Source: Calliopsis andreniformis
Taxonomy: Eukaryota > Arthropoda > Insecta > Hymenoptera > Andrenidae
NCBI RefSeq assembly: GCF_051401765.1
Contig: NW_027480422.1
Coordinates: 24,880,001 to 24,944,000, forward strand
Direction of reading: 5' to 3'
DNA length: 64,000 nt
Numbering within the stretch: the first letter of the stretch is position 1; every line of letters begins with the position of its first letter. Both the position numbers and the translations under genes were made by a program. Positions 24,145 through 38,725 of the stretch are shown here, piece by piece. Under the pieces are notes generated by a model that made no database searches, was not told the DNA's origin, and saw only the letters and a program-made list of their open reading frames with translations.

Positions 24145-27100
24145 GATGCCCGTAACGTAGAAATGACCATTACTTTCACACTGTTTGCAATTATTCATTT
24201 TATAGGATGGAAAAACTGTTGTACTTATGTTGTATTTTATGCTTCAGGCGTTGACTTCTAAGTCCATAGCGATTCGATCTGGTGGAGCAACACCCTAGGG
24301 TTAAGCCCAGGTTGCCCGTAACGTAGAAATGACCATAACTTTCAGACTGGTTGCAATTATTCGTTTTATACAATGGAAAAGCTGTTCTACTTATTTTGCA
24401 TTTTATTCTTCTGGCTTTGAATTCTAAGTCCCTAGCTGTTCGATCTCGTGGAGCAACGCCCAAGAGCGAAACCTAGGTTGCACGGAATGTAGAAATTACC
24501 ATTACTTTCACACTGGTTGCAATTATTCCTTTTATACGATGGAGAAACTGTTGTATTTTTATTGTATTTTATGCTTCTGGAGTTGACTTCTAAGGCCGTA
24601 GCTATTCGGTGTGGTGGAGCAACGCCCCAGAGTGAAGCCTAGGTTGCCCGGAACGTAGAAATGACCATAACTTTCACAATAGTTGCAATTATCCGTTTTA
24701 TACGATGGAAAAACTGTTGTATTTTTATTGGACTTTATGCATCTTGCGTTGACTTCTAAGGCCGTAGCTATTCGGTGTGGTGGAGCAACGCCCAAGAGTG
24801 AAACCTAGGTTGCCCGGAACGTAGTAATGACCATTACTTTCACACTGGTTGCAATTATTCCTTTTATTCGATGGAAAAACTGTTGTATTTTTATTGTATT
24901 TTATGCTCCTGGCGTTGAATTCTAAGTCCCTAGCTGTTGGATCTGGTGGAGCAACGCCCTAGAGCGAAACCTAGGCTGCCCGGAACGTAGAAATGACCAT
25001 ATCTTTCACACTGGTTGCAATTATTCCAGTTATGCGAAGGAAAAACTGTTGTAACTTTATTATATTTTATGCTTCGGGCGCTGACTTCTAAGGCCCTAAC
25101 TATTCGATCTGGTGGAGCAACGCCCTAGAGTGAAGCCTAGGTTCCCCGAACGTAGAAATGTCCATGACTTTCACACTGGTTGCAATTACTCGTTTTACAC
25201 AATGGAATAGCTGGTGTATTTATATAGTATTTTATGACTCTGGCGTTGACTTCTAAGGCCGTAGCTATTCGATGTGGTGGAGCAACGCCCTAGAGTGAAG
25301 CTTAGGATGCCCGGAACGTAGAAATTACCATTACTTTCACACTGTTTGCAATTATTCATTATATATGATGGAAAAAATGTTGTACTTATTTTGTATTTTA
25401 TTCTTCTGGCGTTGAATTCTAAGTCCATAGCGATTCGATCTGGTGGAGCAACGCCCTAGGGTTAAGCCCAGGTTGCCCGTAACGTAGAAATGACCATAAC
25501 TTTCAGACTGGTTGCAATTATTCGTTTTATACAATGGAAAAGCTGTTCTATTTATTTTGCATTTTATTCTTCTGGCTTTGAATTCTAAGTCCCTAGCTGT
25601 TCGATCTCGAGGAGCAACGCCCAAGAGCGAAACCTAGGTTGCCCGGAATGTAGAAATTACCATTACTTTCACACTGGTTGCAATTATTCCTTTTATACGA
25701 TGGAGAAACTGTTGTATTTTTATTGTATTTTATGCTTCTGGAGTTGACTTCTAAGGCCGTAGCTATTCGGTGTGGTGGAGCAACGCCCAAGAGTGAAACC
25801 TAGGTTGCCCGGAATGTAGAAATGACCATTACTTTCACACTGGTTGCAATTATTCCTTTTATACGATGGAGAAACTGTTGTACTTTTATTGTATTTTATG
25901 CTTCTGGAGTTGACTTCTAAGGCCGTAGCTATTCGGTGTGGTGGAGCAACGCCCAAGAGTGAAACCTAGGTTGCCCGGAATGTAGAAATGACCATTACTT
26001 TCACACTGGTTGCAATTATCGCCTGTTATACGATGAAAAAAATGTTGTATTTTTATTGTATTTTATGCTTCAGGCGTTGACTCCTATGGCCCTAACTATT
26101 CGATGTGGTGGAGCAACGCCCTAGAGCAAAACCTAGATTGGCCGCAACGTAGAAATGACCATTACCTTCAAGCATGTTGCAATTATTCCTGTTATACGAT
26201 GGACAAACTGTTGGATTTTGATTGTACTTTATGCTTCTGGCGTTGACTTCTAGGGCACTATGTATTCGATCTGGTGGAGCAATACCTCAGAGTTAAGTAG
26301 GATGCCCGGAACGTAGAAATGGCCATTACTTTCACACTGGTTGCAATTATTCGTTTTTGACGTTGGAAAAACTATTGTACATATATCGTATTTTATGCAT
26401 CTGGCGTTGACTTCCAAGGCCCTAACTATTCGATCTGGTAGAGCAACGCCCTAGAGTGAAGCCTAGGATGCCCGTAACGTAGAAATGACCATTACTTTCA
26501 CACTGTTTGCAATTATTCATTTTATAGGATGGAAAAACTGTTCTACTTATGTTGTATTTTATGCTCCGGGCTTTGACTTCTAAGGCACTAACTATTCGAT
26601 CTGGTGGAGCAACGCCCTAGAGTGAAGCTTAGGATGCCCGGAACGTAGAAATGACCATTACTTTCACACTGTTTGCAATTATTCATTCTATATGATGGAA
26701 AAAATGTTGTACTTATGTTGTATTTTATTCTTCTGGCGTTGAATTCTAAGTCCCTAGCTATTCGATCTGGTGGAGCAACGCCCTAGGGTTAAGCCCAGGT
26801 TGCCCGTAACGTAGAAATGACCATAACTTTCACACTGGTTGCAATTATTCGTTTTATACAATGGAAAAACTGATCCATTTATTTTGTATTTTATGCATCT
26901 GGCGTTGACATCATAGGCCGTAACTATTCGATGTGGTGGAGCAACACCCAAGAGTGAAACCTAGGTTGCCCGGAACGTAGAAATGACCACTACTTTCACA
27001 CTGGTTGCAATTATTCCTTTTATACGATGGAGAAACTGTTGTATTTTTATTGTATTTTATGCTTCTGGCGTTGACTTCATAGGCCCTAACTATTCGATAT

Positions 27101-30100
27101 GGTGAAACAACGCCCCAGAGTGAAGCCTGGGTTGCCCGGAACGTAGAAATGACCATATCTTTCACACTGGTTGCAATTATCACTGTTATACGACGAAAAA
27201 AATGTTGTATTTTTATTGTATTTTATGCTTCAGGCGTTGACTCCTAAGCCCCTAACTATTCGATGTGGTGGAGCAACGCCCTAGAGCAAAACCTAGATTG
27301 GCCGCAACGTAGAAATGACCATTACCTTCCAGCATGTGGCAATTATTCCTGTTATACGATGGACAAACTGTTGGATTTTGATTGTACTTTATGCTTCTGG
27401 CGTTGACTTCTAGGGCACTATATATTCGATCTGGTGGAGCAATGCCTCAGAGTTAAGTCTAGAATGCCCGAAACGTCGAAATGATCATTACTTTCACACT
27501 GGTTGCAATTATTAATGCTATACGATGGAAAAACTGTTGCATTTTTATTGTATTTTCTGCTTCTGGCGTTGACCTCTAAGGCCCTAGCTATTCGATCTGG
27601 TGGAGCAACGCCCTAGGGTGAAGCCTAGGTTGCCCGGAACGTAGAAATGTCCATCACCTTCACTCTGGTTGCAATTATTCCTGTTACACGATGGAAAGAC
27701 TGTTGCATTTTTATTGTATTTTATGCTTCGGGCGCTGACTTCTAAGGCCCTAAATATTCGATCTGGTGGAGCAACGCCCTAGAGTGAAGCCTAGGTTACC
27801 CGGAACGTAGAAATGACCATAGCTTTCACACTGGTTGCAATTATTCGTTTTATACAATGGAAAAACTGTTCTATTTGTTTTGTATTTTATGCTTCGGGCG
27901 TTGGCTTCTAAGGCCCTAACTATTCGATCTGGTGGAGCAACGCCCTAGTGTGAAGCCTAGGTTGCCCGGAACGTAGAAATGACCATTACTTTCACACTGG
28001 TTGCAAATACTCCTGTTATACGATGAAAAGCTGTTGTATTTATATTGTATTTTACGCTTCTGGCGTTGACTTGTAAGGTCCTATCTAGTCGATCTCGTGA
28101 GGCAACGTCCAAGAGTGAAGCCTATGTTGCCCGAAGCGTAGAAATGACCATTACCTTCATACTGGTTGCAATTGTTCCTGTTATACGATGGAAAGACTGT
28201 TGTATTTTTATTGTATTTTATGCTTCTGGCGTTGACTTCTGAGGCCCTAGCTATTCGGTCTGGTGGAGCAACGCCCTAGAGTGAAGCCTAGGTTGCCCGT
28301 AACGTAGAAATGACCGTTACATTCACAAGGTTTGCAATCATTCATTGTATACGATGGAAAAACTGTTGTATCTATATTGTATTTTATGCATCTGGCGTTG
28401 ACTTCTAAGGCCGTAGCTATTCGATGTGGAGGAGCAACGCCCTAGAGTGAAGCCTAGGATGCCCGTAACGTAGAAATGACCATTACTTTCACACTGTTTG
28501 CAATTATTCATTTTATAGGATGGAAAAACTGTTGTACTTATGTTGTATTTTATGCTTCAGGCGTTGACTTCTAAGGCACTAACTATTCGATCTGGTGGAG
28601 CAACGCCCTAGAGTGAAGCCTAGGTTGCCCGGAACTTAGAAATGACCATTACTTTCACACTGTTTGCACTTATTCATTTTATACGATGGAAAAACTGTTG
28701 TACTTATGTTGTACTTTATTCTTCTGGCGTTGAGTTCTAAGTCCCTAGCTATTCGATCTGGTGGAGCAACGCCCTAGAGTGAAGCCTAGGATGCCCGTAA
28801 CGTAGAAATGACAATAACTTTCACACTGGTTGCAATTATTCGTTTTATACAATGGAAAAGCTGTTCTATTTATTTTGCAATTTATTCTTCTGGCTTTGAA
28901 TTCTAAGTCCCTAGCTGTTCGATCTCGTGGAGCAACGCCCAAGAGCGAAACCTAGGTTGCCCGGAATGTAGAAATTACCATTACTTTCACACTGGTTGCA
29001 ATTATTCCTTTTATACGATGGAGAAACTGTTGTATTTTTATTGTATTTTATGCTTCTGGAGTTGACTTCTAAGGCCGTAGCTATTCGGTGTGGTGGAGCA
29101 ACGCCCAAGAGTGAAACCTAGGTTGCCCGGAATGTAGAAATGACCATTACTTTCACACTGGTTGCAATTATTCCTTTTATACGATGGAAAAGCTGTTGTA
29201 TTTATATTGTATTTTATGCTTCTGGCGTTGACTTCATAGGCCCTAACTATTCGATATGGTGGAACAACGCCCCAGAGTGAAGCCTAGGTTGCCCGGAACG
29301 TAGAAGTGACCATATCTTTCACACTGGTTGCAATTATCGCCTGTTACACGATGAAAAAAATGTTGTATTTTTATTGTATTTTAGGCTTCAGGCGTTGACT
29401 CCTAAGGCCCTAACTATTCGATGTGGTGGAGCAACGCCCTAGAGCAAAACCTATATTGGCCGCAACGTAGAAATGACCATTACCTTCAAGCATGTTGCAA
29501 TTATTCGTGTTATACGATGGACAAACTGTTGGATTTTGATTGTACTTTATGCCTCTGGCGTTGACTTCTAGGGCACTATGTATTCGATCTGGTGGAGCAA
29601 TGCCTCAGAGTTAAGTAGGATGCCCGGGACGTTGAAATGGCCATTACTTTCACACTGGTTGCAATTATTCGTTTTATACGATGGAAAAACTATTGTACAT
29701 ATATCGTATTTTATGCTTATGGCGTTTACATCTTAGGCCCTAACCATTCGATCTGGCGGAGCAACGCCCTTGGGTGAAGCCTAGGATGCCCGTAACGTAG
29801 AAATGACCATTACTTTCACACTGTCTGCAATTATTCATTTTATAGGATGGAAAAACTGTTGTACTTATGTTGTATTTTATGCTTCGGGCTTTGACTTCTA
29901 AGGCACTAACTATTCGATCTGGTGGAGCAACGCCCTAGAGTGAAGCTTAGGATGCCCGGAACGTAGAAATGACCATTACTTTCACACTGTTTGCAATTAT
30001 TCATTCTATATGATGGAAAAAATGTTGTACTTATGTTGTATTTTATTCTTCTGGCGTTGAATTCTAAGTCCCTAGCTATTCGATCTGGTGGAGCAACGCC

Positions 30101-31094
30101 CTAGGGTTAAGCCCATGTTGCCCGTAACGTAGAAATGACCATAACTTTCACACTGGTTGCAATTATTCGTTTTATACAATGGAAAAACTGATCCATTTAT
30201 TTTGTATTTTATGCTTCTGGCCTTGTATTCAAAGTCCCTAACCATTCGATCTCGTGGAGCAACGCCCAAGAGTGAAACCTAGGTTGCCCGGAATGTAGAA
30301 ATGACCATTACTTTCACACTGGTTGCAATTATTCCTTTTATACGATGGAGAACCTGTTGTATTTTTATTGTATTTTATGCTTCTGGAGTTGACTTCTAAG
30401 GCCGTAGCTATTCGGTGTGGTGGAGCAACGCCCAAGAGTGAAACCTAGGTTGCCCGGAATGTAGAAATGACCATTACTTTCACACTGGTTGCAATTATTC
30501 CTTTTATACGATGGAAAAGCTGTTGTATTTATATTGTATTTTATGCTTCTGGCGTTGACTTCATAGGCCCTAACTATTCGATATGGTGGAACAACGCCCC
30601 AGAGTGAAGCCTAGGTTGCCCGGAACGTAGAAATGACCATATCTTTCACACTGGTTGCAATTATCGCCTGTTATAAGATGAAAAAAATGTTGTATTTTTA
30701 TTGTATTTTATGCTTCAGGCGTTGACTCCTAAGGCCCTAACTATTCGATGTGGTGGAGCAACGCCCTAGAGCAAAACCTAGATTGGCCGCAACGTAGAAA
30801 TGACCATTACCTTCAAGCATGTTGCAATTATTCCTGTTATACGATGGACAAACTGTTGGATTTTGATTGTACTTTATGCTTCTGGCGTTGACTTCTAGGG
30901 CACTATGTATTCGATCTGGTGGAGCAATACCTCAGAGTTAAGTAGGATGCCCGGAACGTAGAAATGGCCATTACTTTGACACTGGTTGCAATTATTCGTT
31001 TTTGACGTTGGAAAAACTATTGTACATATATCGTATTTTATGCATCTGGCGTTGACTTCCAAGGCCCTAACTATTCGATCTGGTGGAGCAACGC
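24145..31094 (+). repeat. Satellite block with overlapping duplications
   Basis: About 42 forward monomers. Adjacent units 25,644-25,809 and 25,810-25,975 are nearly identical, a single-monomer tandem duplication. Segment 25,996-26,436 matches 30,641-31,081 at offset 4645, sharing a TCGTTTTTGACGTTGG variant and the shortened GTTAAGTAGGATGCC variant. The TTATCGCCTGTTA monomer (one extra base) is found near 26,018, 29,336 and 30,663. Segment 26,660-27,728 is the partner of 15.05-16.12 kb. No gene or foreign element was seen. Confidence 0.85.
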
Positions 31095-32422
31095 CCTAGA
31101 GTGAAGCCTAGGATGCCCGGAACGTAGAAATGACCATAACTTTCACACTGTTTGCAATCATTCATTTTATACGATGGAAAATCTGTTTTATTTATATTGT
31201 ATTTTATGCTTCTGGAGCTGACTTCTAGGGCCGTAGCAATTCGATGTGGTGGAGCAACGCCCAAGAGTGAAACCTAGGTTGCCCGGAACGTAGTAATGAC
31301 CATTACTTTCACACTGGTTGCAATTATTCCTTTTATACAATGGAAAAACTGTTACATTTTTATTGTATTTTATGCTCCTGGCGTTGTATTCAATGCCCCT
31401 AACTATTCGATGTGGTGGCGCAACGCCCTAGAGTGAGGCCTAGGTCGCCCGGAACGTAGAAATAACCATTACATTCACACTGGTTGCAATTATTCCAGTT
31501 ATGCGAAGGAAAAACTGTTGTAAGTTTATTATATTTTATGCTTCGGGCGCTGACTTCCAAGGCCCTAAATATTCGATCTGGTTGAGCAACGCCCCAGAGT
31601 GAAGCCTAGGTTGCCCGGAACGTAGAAATGACCATAACTTTCATACAGGTTGGTATTATTCGTTTTATACGATGGAAAAGCTGCTGTACTTATATTGTAT
31701 TTTCAGCTTCTGCCGTTGACTTCTTAGGACCTAACTTTCGATCTGGTGGAAGAACGCCCTAGAGTGAAGCCTAGGTTGCTCGGAACGTAAAAATGGCCAT
31801 CACTTCCACACTGGTTGCAATTATTCCTGTTATACGGTGGAAAAACTGTTGTATTTTTTTGCATTTTATGCATCTGGCGCTGACTTCTTAGGTCCTAACT
31901 ATTGGATCTGGTGGATCAACGGCCTGGGGTTAAGCCTACGTTGCGCGGAACGTAGAAATGACCATAACTTTCACACTGGTTTCAACTATTCGTTTTATAC
32001 AATGGAAAAACTGTTTTACTTTTATTGCATTTTATGGTTCGGCCGTTGACTTCTAAGGCCTTAATTATTCGATCTGCTGGAGCAACGCCCTACAGCGAAG
32101 CCTAGGTTGCCCGGAACGTAGAAATGACCATTACCTTCACACTGTCTGCGATTATTCATTTTATACGATGGAAAAACTGTTGTACTTATGTTGTATTTTA
32201 TTCTTCTGGTGTTGAATTCTAAGTCCCTAGCTATTCGATCTGGTGGAGCAACGCCATAGAGTGAAGCCTAGGTTACCCGGAACGTAGAAATGACCAGTAC
32301 TTTCACACTGGTTGCAGTTATTCCTTTTATACAATGGAAAAACTGTTATATTTTTATTGTATTTTATGCTCCTGGCGTTGTATTCAAAGACCCTAACTAT
32401 TCGACCTGGTGGCGCAACGCCC
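31095..32422 (+). repeat. Eight-monomer block, copy 1 (partner 37,398-38,725)
   Basis: The match runs at offset 6303, about 38 monomers. Landmarks are CGTAGTAATG at 31,289 and 37,592, the GCCTGGGGTTAAGCC monomer near 31,922 and 38,226, and the CTTTCGATCTGG shortened monomer near 31,734 and 38,038. It overlaps the longer block shared with 16.2-18.4 kb, so the segment exists in at least three places. Confidence 0.83.
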
Positions 32423-35400
32423 TAGAGTGAGGCCTAGGTCGCCCGGAACGTAGAAATAACCATTACATTCACACTGGTTGCAATTACTCCAGTTATGCGA
32501 AGGAAAAACTGTTGTAACTTTATTATATTTTATGCTTCGGGCGCTGACTTCTAAGGCCCTAAATATTCGATCTCGTGGAGCAACGCCCCAGAGTGAAGCC
32601 TAGGTTGCCCGGAACGTAGAAATGACCATAACTTTCACAATAGTTGCAATTATCCGTTTTATACGATGGAAAAACTGTTGTATTTTTATTGGACTTTATG
32701 CATCTTGCGTTGACTTCTAAGGCCGTAGCTATTCGGTGTGGTGGAGCAACGCCCATGAGTGAAGCCTAGGTTGCCCAGAACGTAGAAATGACCTGTACTT
32801 TCACACAGGTTGCAGTTATTCCTGTTCTACGATGGAAAAACTGTTGCATTTTTATTGTATTTAATGATTCTGGCGTTGTATTCAAAGTCCCTAACTATTC
32901 GATCTGGTGAAGCAACGCCCTAGAGTTCAGCCTAGGTTGCCCGTAACGTAGAAATGACAATAACTTTCACACTGGTTGCAACTATTCGTTTCATATGATT
33001 TAAAGGCTGTTGTATTTATATTGTATTTTAGGCTTCTGGCGTTGACTTCTAAGGCCCTAACTATTCGATCTGGTGGATCAACGCCCTAGAGTGAAGCCTC
33101 GGTTGCCCGGAGCGTAGAAATGACCATAACTTTCACACTGGTTGCAATTATTCGTTTTATACAATGGAAAAACTGTTGTATTTATATTGTATTTTATGCC
33201 CCGGGCGTTGACTTCCAAGGCCCTAACTATTCGATCTGGTGGAGCAACGCCCTAGAGTGAAGCCTAGGATGCCCGGAACGTAGAAATGACCATTACTTTC
33301 ACACTGTTTGCAATTATTCATTCTATATGATGGAAAAACTGTTGTACTTATGTTGTATTTTATTCTTCTGGCGTTGAATTCTAAGTCCCTAGCTATCGAT
33401 CTGGTGGAGCAACGCCCTAGAGTGAAGCCTAGGTTACCCGGAACGTAGAAATGACCAGTATTTTCACACTGGTTGCAGTTATTCCTCTTATACAATGGAA
33501 AAACTGTTACATTTTTATTGTATTTTATGCCCCTGGCGTTGTATTCAATGCCCCTAACTATTCGATCTGGTGGCGCAACGCCCTAGAGTGAGGCCTAGGT
33601 CGCCCGGAACGTAGAAATAACCATTACATTCACACTGGTTGCATTTATTCCAGTTATGCGAAGGAAAAACTGTTGTAACTTTATTATATTTTATGCTTCG
33701 GGCGCTGACTTCTAAGGCCCTAAATATTCGATCTGGTGGAGCAACGCCCAAGAGTGAAGCCTAGGTTGCATGGAACGTAGAAATGACCGTTACATTCAAT
33801 CTGGTTGCAATTATTCCTGTTATACGGTGGAAAAACTGTTGTATCTATATTGTATTTTATGCTTCTGGCGTTGACTGCTAAGGCCGTGGCTATTCGATGT
33901 GGTGGAGCAACGCCCTAGAGTGAAGCCTACGTTGCGCGGAACGTAGAAATGACCATCTCTTTCACACTGGTTGCAATTATTCCTGTTATACGATGGAAAA
34001 GCTGTTGTATTTATATTGTATTTTATGCTTCGGGCGCTGACTTCTAAGGCCCTAAATATTCGATCTGGTGGAGCAACGCCCTAGAGTGAAGCCTAGGTTA
34101 CCCGGAACGTAGAAATGACCATAGCTTTCACACTGGTTGCAATTATTCGTTTTATACAATGGAAAAACTGTTCTATTTATTTTGTATTTTATGCTTCGGG
34201 CGTTGACTTCTAAGGCCCTAACTATTCAATCTGGCGGAGCAACGCCCTAGAGTGAAGCCTAGGTTGCCCGGAACGTAGAAATGACCATTACTTTCACACT
34301 GGTTGCAATTATTCCTGTTATACGATGGAAAAGCTGTTGTATTTATATTGTATTTTATGCTTCTGGCGTTGACTTGTAAGGTCCTACCTATTCGATCTCG
34401 TGAGACAACGTCCAAGAGTGAAGCCTATGTTGCCCGAAACGTATAAATGACCATTACCTTCATACTGGTTGCAATTATTCCTGTTATACGATGGAAAGAC
34501 TGTTGTATTTTTATTGTATTTTATGCTTCGGGCGCTGACTTCTAAGGCCCTAAATATTCGATCTGGTGGAGCAACGCCCTAGAGTGAAGCCTATGTTGCC
34601 TGGAACTTAGAAATGACCATTACTTTCACACTGTTTCCACTTATTCATTTTATACGATGGAAAAACTGTTGTACTTATGTTGTGTTTTATTCTTCTGGCG
34701 TTGAGTTCTAAGTCCCTAGCTATTCGATCTGGTGCAGCAATGCCCTAGAGTGTAGCCTAGGTTACCCGGAACGTAGAAATGACCTGTACTTTCACACAGG
34801 TTGGAGTTATTCCTGTTCTACAATGGAAAAACTGTTGCATTTTTATTGTATTTAATGATTCTGGCGTTGTATTCAAAGTCCCTAACTATTCGATCTGGTG
34901 AAGCAACGCCCTATAGTTGAGCCTAGGTTGCTCGTAACGTAGAAATGACAATAACTTTCACACTGGTTGCAACTATTCGTTTCATATGATTTAAAGGCTG
35001 TTGTATTTATATTGTATTTTATGCTTCTGGCGTTGACTTCTAAGGCCCTAACTATTCGATCTGGTGGAGCAACGCCCTAGAGTGAAGCCTAGGTTGCTCG
35101 GAACGTAAAAATGACCATCACCTCCACACTGGTTGCAATTATTCCTGTTATACGGTGGAAAAACTGTTGTATTTTTTTGCATTTTATGCTTCTGGCGTTG
35201 ACTTCTAAGGCCGTAGCTATTCGATGTGGTGGAGCAACGCCCTAGAGTGAAGCCTACGTTGCGCGGAACGTAGAAATGACCATCTCTTTCACACTGGTTG
35301 CAATTATTCCTGTTATACGATGGAAAAGCTGTTGTATTTATATTGTATTTTATGCTTCTGGCGTTGACTTGTAAGGTCCTATCTATTCGATCTCGTGAGA

Positions 35401-37397
35401 CAACGTCCAAGAGTGAAGCCTATGTTGCCCGAAACGTATAAATGACCATTACCTTCATACTGGTTGCAATTATTCCTGTTATACGATGGAGAGACTGTTG
35501 TATTTTTATTGTATTTTATGCTTCTGGCGTTGACTTCTAAGGCCCTAGCTGTTCGATCTCGTGGAGCAACGCCCAAGAGCGAAACCTAGGTTGCACGGAA
35601 AGTAGAAATTACCATTACTTTCACACTGGTTGCAATTATTCCTTTTATACGATGGAGGAACTGTTGTATTTTTATTGTATTTTATGCTTCTGGAGTTGAC
35701 TTCTAAGGCCGTAGCTATTCGGTGTGGTGGAGCAACGCCCAAGAGTGAAACCTAGGTTGCCCGGAATGTAGAAATGACCATTACTTTCACACAGGTTGCA
35801 ATTATTCCTTTTATACGATCGAAAAGCTGTTGTATTTATATTGTATTTTATGCATCTGGCGTTGACTTCTAAGGCCGTAGATATTCGATGTGGTGGAGCA
35901 ACGCCCAAGAGTGAAGCCTAGGTTGCACGGAACGTAGAAATGACCATAGCTTTCACACTGGTTGCAATTATTCATTGTATACAATGGAAAAACTGTTCTA
36001 TTTATTTTGTATTTTATGCTTCGGGCGTTGACTTCTAAGGCCCTAACTATTCGATCTGGTGGAGCAACGCCCTAGAGTGAAGCATAGGTTGCCCGGAACG
36101 TAGAAATGACCATTACTTTCACACTGTTTTCACTTATTCATTTTATACGATGGAAAAACAGTTGTACTTATGTTGTATTTTATTCTTCTGGCGCTGAGTT
36201 CTAAGTTCCTAGCTATTCGATCTGGTGGAGCGACGCCCTAGAGTGAAGCCTAGGTTACCCGGAACGTAGAAATGACCTGTACTTTCACACAGGTTGCAGT
36301 TATTCCTGTTCTACGATGGAAAAGCTGTTGCATTTTTATTGTATTTAATGCTTCTGGCGTTGTATTCAAAGTCGCTAACTATTCGATCTGGTGAAGCAAC
36401 GCTCTAGAGTTGAGCCTAGGTTGCCCGTAACGTAGAAATGACCATTACCTTCACACTGCTTGCAATTATACATTTTATACGATGGAAAAGCTGTTGTAGT
36501 TATGTTGTATTTTATTCTTCTGGCGTTGAATTCTAAGTACCTAGCTGTTCGATCTGGTGGAGCGACGCCCTAGAGTGAAGCCTAGGTTACCCGGAACATA
36601 GAAATGACAAGTACTTTCACACTGGTTGCTGCTTTCCTGTTATACGATGGAAAATCTGTTTCATATTTATTCTATTTTATGCTTCTGGCGTTGTATTCAA
36701 AGTCGCTAACTATTCGATCTCGTGGAGCAGCGCCCTGGAGTTAAGCCTAGGGTGCCCGGAACGTAGAAATGACCATAACTTTCACACTGTTTGCAAACAT
36801 TCATTTTATACGATGGAAAATCTGTTTTATTTATATTGTATTTTATGCTTCTGGAGTTGACTTCTAAGGCCGTAGCAATTCGATGTGGTGGAGCAACGCC
36901 CAAGAGTGAAACCTAGGTTGCCCGGAACGTAGTAATGACCATTACTTTCACACTGGTTGCAATTATTCCTTTTATTCGATGGAAAAACTGTTGTATTTTT
37001 ATTGTATTTTATGCTCCTGGCGTTGAATTCTAAGTCCCTAGCTATTGGATCTGGTGGTGCAACGCCCTAGAGCGAAACGTAGGCTGCCCGGAACGTAGAA
37101 ATGACCATATCTTTCACACTGGTTGCAATTATTCCAGTTATGCGAAGGAAAAACTGTTGTAACTTTATTATATTTTATGCTTCGGGCGCTGACTTCTAAG
37201 GCCCTAACTATTCGATCTGGTGGAGCAACGCCCTAGAGTGAGGCCTAGGTTGCCCGGAACGTAGAAATGTCCATGACTTTCACACTGGTTGCAATTACTC
37301 GTTTTATACAATGGAATAGCTGGTGTATTTATATAGTATTTTATGACTCTGGCGTTGACTTCTAAGGCCGTAGCTATTCGATGTGGTGGAGCAACGC
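32423..37397 (+). repeat. Satellite block including the fourth marker-block copy
   Basis: About 30 forward monomers. The first part (to about 34,040) continues the block shared with 16.2-18.4 kb. Bases 34,749-35,548 match 11,690-12,489 at offset about 23,059 and also match about 22.97-23.77 kb. The final part repeats the GGAATGTAGAAAT and GGAGTTGACTTCTAAGG subtypes seen at 24-31 kb. Only satellite is present. Confidence 0.83.
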
Positions 37398-38725
37398 CCG
37401 AGAGTGAAGCCTAGGTTGCCCGGAACGTAGAAATGCCCATAACTTTCACACTGTTTGCAATCATTCATTTTATACGATGGAAAATCTGTTTTATTTATAT
37501 TGTATTTTATGCTTCTGGAGCTGACTTCTAAGGCCGTAGCAATTCGATGTGGTGGAGCAACGCGCAAGAGTGAAACCTAGGTTGCCCGGAACGTAGTAAT
37601 GACCATTACTTTCACACTGGTTGCAATTATTCCTTTTATACAATGGAAAAACTGTTACATTTTTATTGTATTTTATGCTCCTGGCGTTGTATTCAAAGCC
37701 CCTAACTATTCGATGTGGTGGCGCAACGCCCTAGAGTGAGGCCTAGGTCGCCCGGAACGTAGAGATAACCATTACATTCACACTGGTTGCAATTATTCCA
37801 GTTATGCGAAGGAAAAACTGTTGTAACTTTATTATATTTTATGCTTCGGGCGCTGACTTCCAAGGCCCTAAATATTCGATCTGGTTGAGCAACGCCCCAG
37901 AGTGAAGCCTAGGTTGCCCGGAACGTAGAAATGACCATAACTTTCATACAGGTTGGTATTATTCGTTTTATACGATGGAAAAGCTGCTGTACTTATATTG
38001 TATTTTAAGCTTCTGCCGTTGACTTCTTAGGACCTAACTTTCGATCTGGTGGAAGAACGCCCTAGAGTGAAGCCTAGGTTGCTCGGAACGTAAAAATGAC
38101 CATCACTTCCACACTGGTTGCAATTATTCCTGTTATGCGGTGGAAAAACTGTTGTATTTTTTTGCATTTTATGCATCTGGCGCTGACTTCTTAGGTCCTA
38201 ACTATTGGATCTGGTGGATCAACGGCCTGGGGTTAAGCCTATGTTGCGCGGAACGTAGAAATGACCATAACTTTCACACTGGTTTCAACTATTCGTTTTA
38301 TACAATGGAAAAACTGTTTTACTTTTATTGCATTTTATGGTTCGGCCGTTGACTTCTAAGGCCTTAATTATTCGATCTGGTGGAGCAACGCCCTACAGCG
38401 AAGCCTAGGTTGCCCGGAACGTAGAAATGACCATTACCTTCACACTGTCTGCGATTATTTATTTTATACGATGGAAAAACTGTTGTACTTATGTTGTATT
38501 TTATTCTTCTGGCGTTGAATTCTAAGTCCCTAGCTATTCGATCTGGTGGAGCAACGCCATAGAGTGAAGCCTAGGTTACCCGGAACGTAGAAACGACCAG
38601 TACTTTCACACTGGTTGCAGTAATTCCTCTTATACAATGGAAAAACTGTTATATTTTTATTGTATTTTATGCTCCTGGCGTTGTATTCAAAGACCCTAAC
38701 TATTCGACCTGGTGGCGCAACGCCC
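37398..38725 (+). repeat. Eight-monomer block, copy 2 (partner 31,095-32,422)
   Basis: The copy agrees with copy 1 at offset 6303 and ends where CGACCTGGTGGCGCAACGCC is followed by CCAGAG here and CTAGAG there. Small differences (TATGTTGCGCGG here, TACGTTGCGCGG there) show the copies have begun to diverge. Confidence 0.82.
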
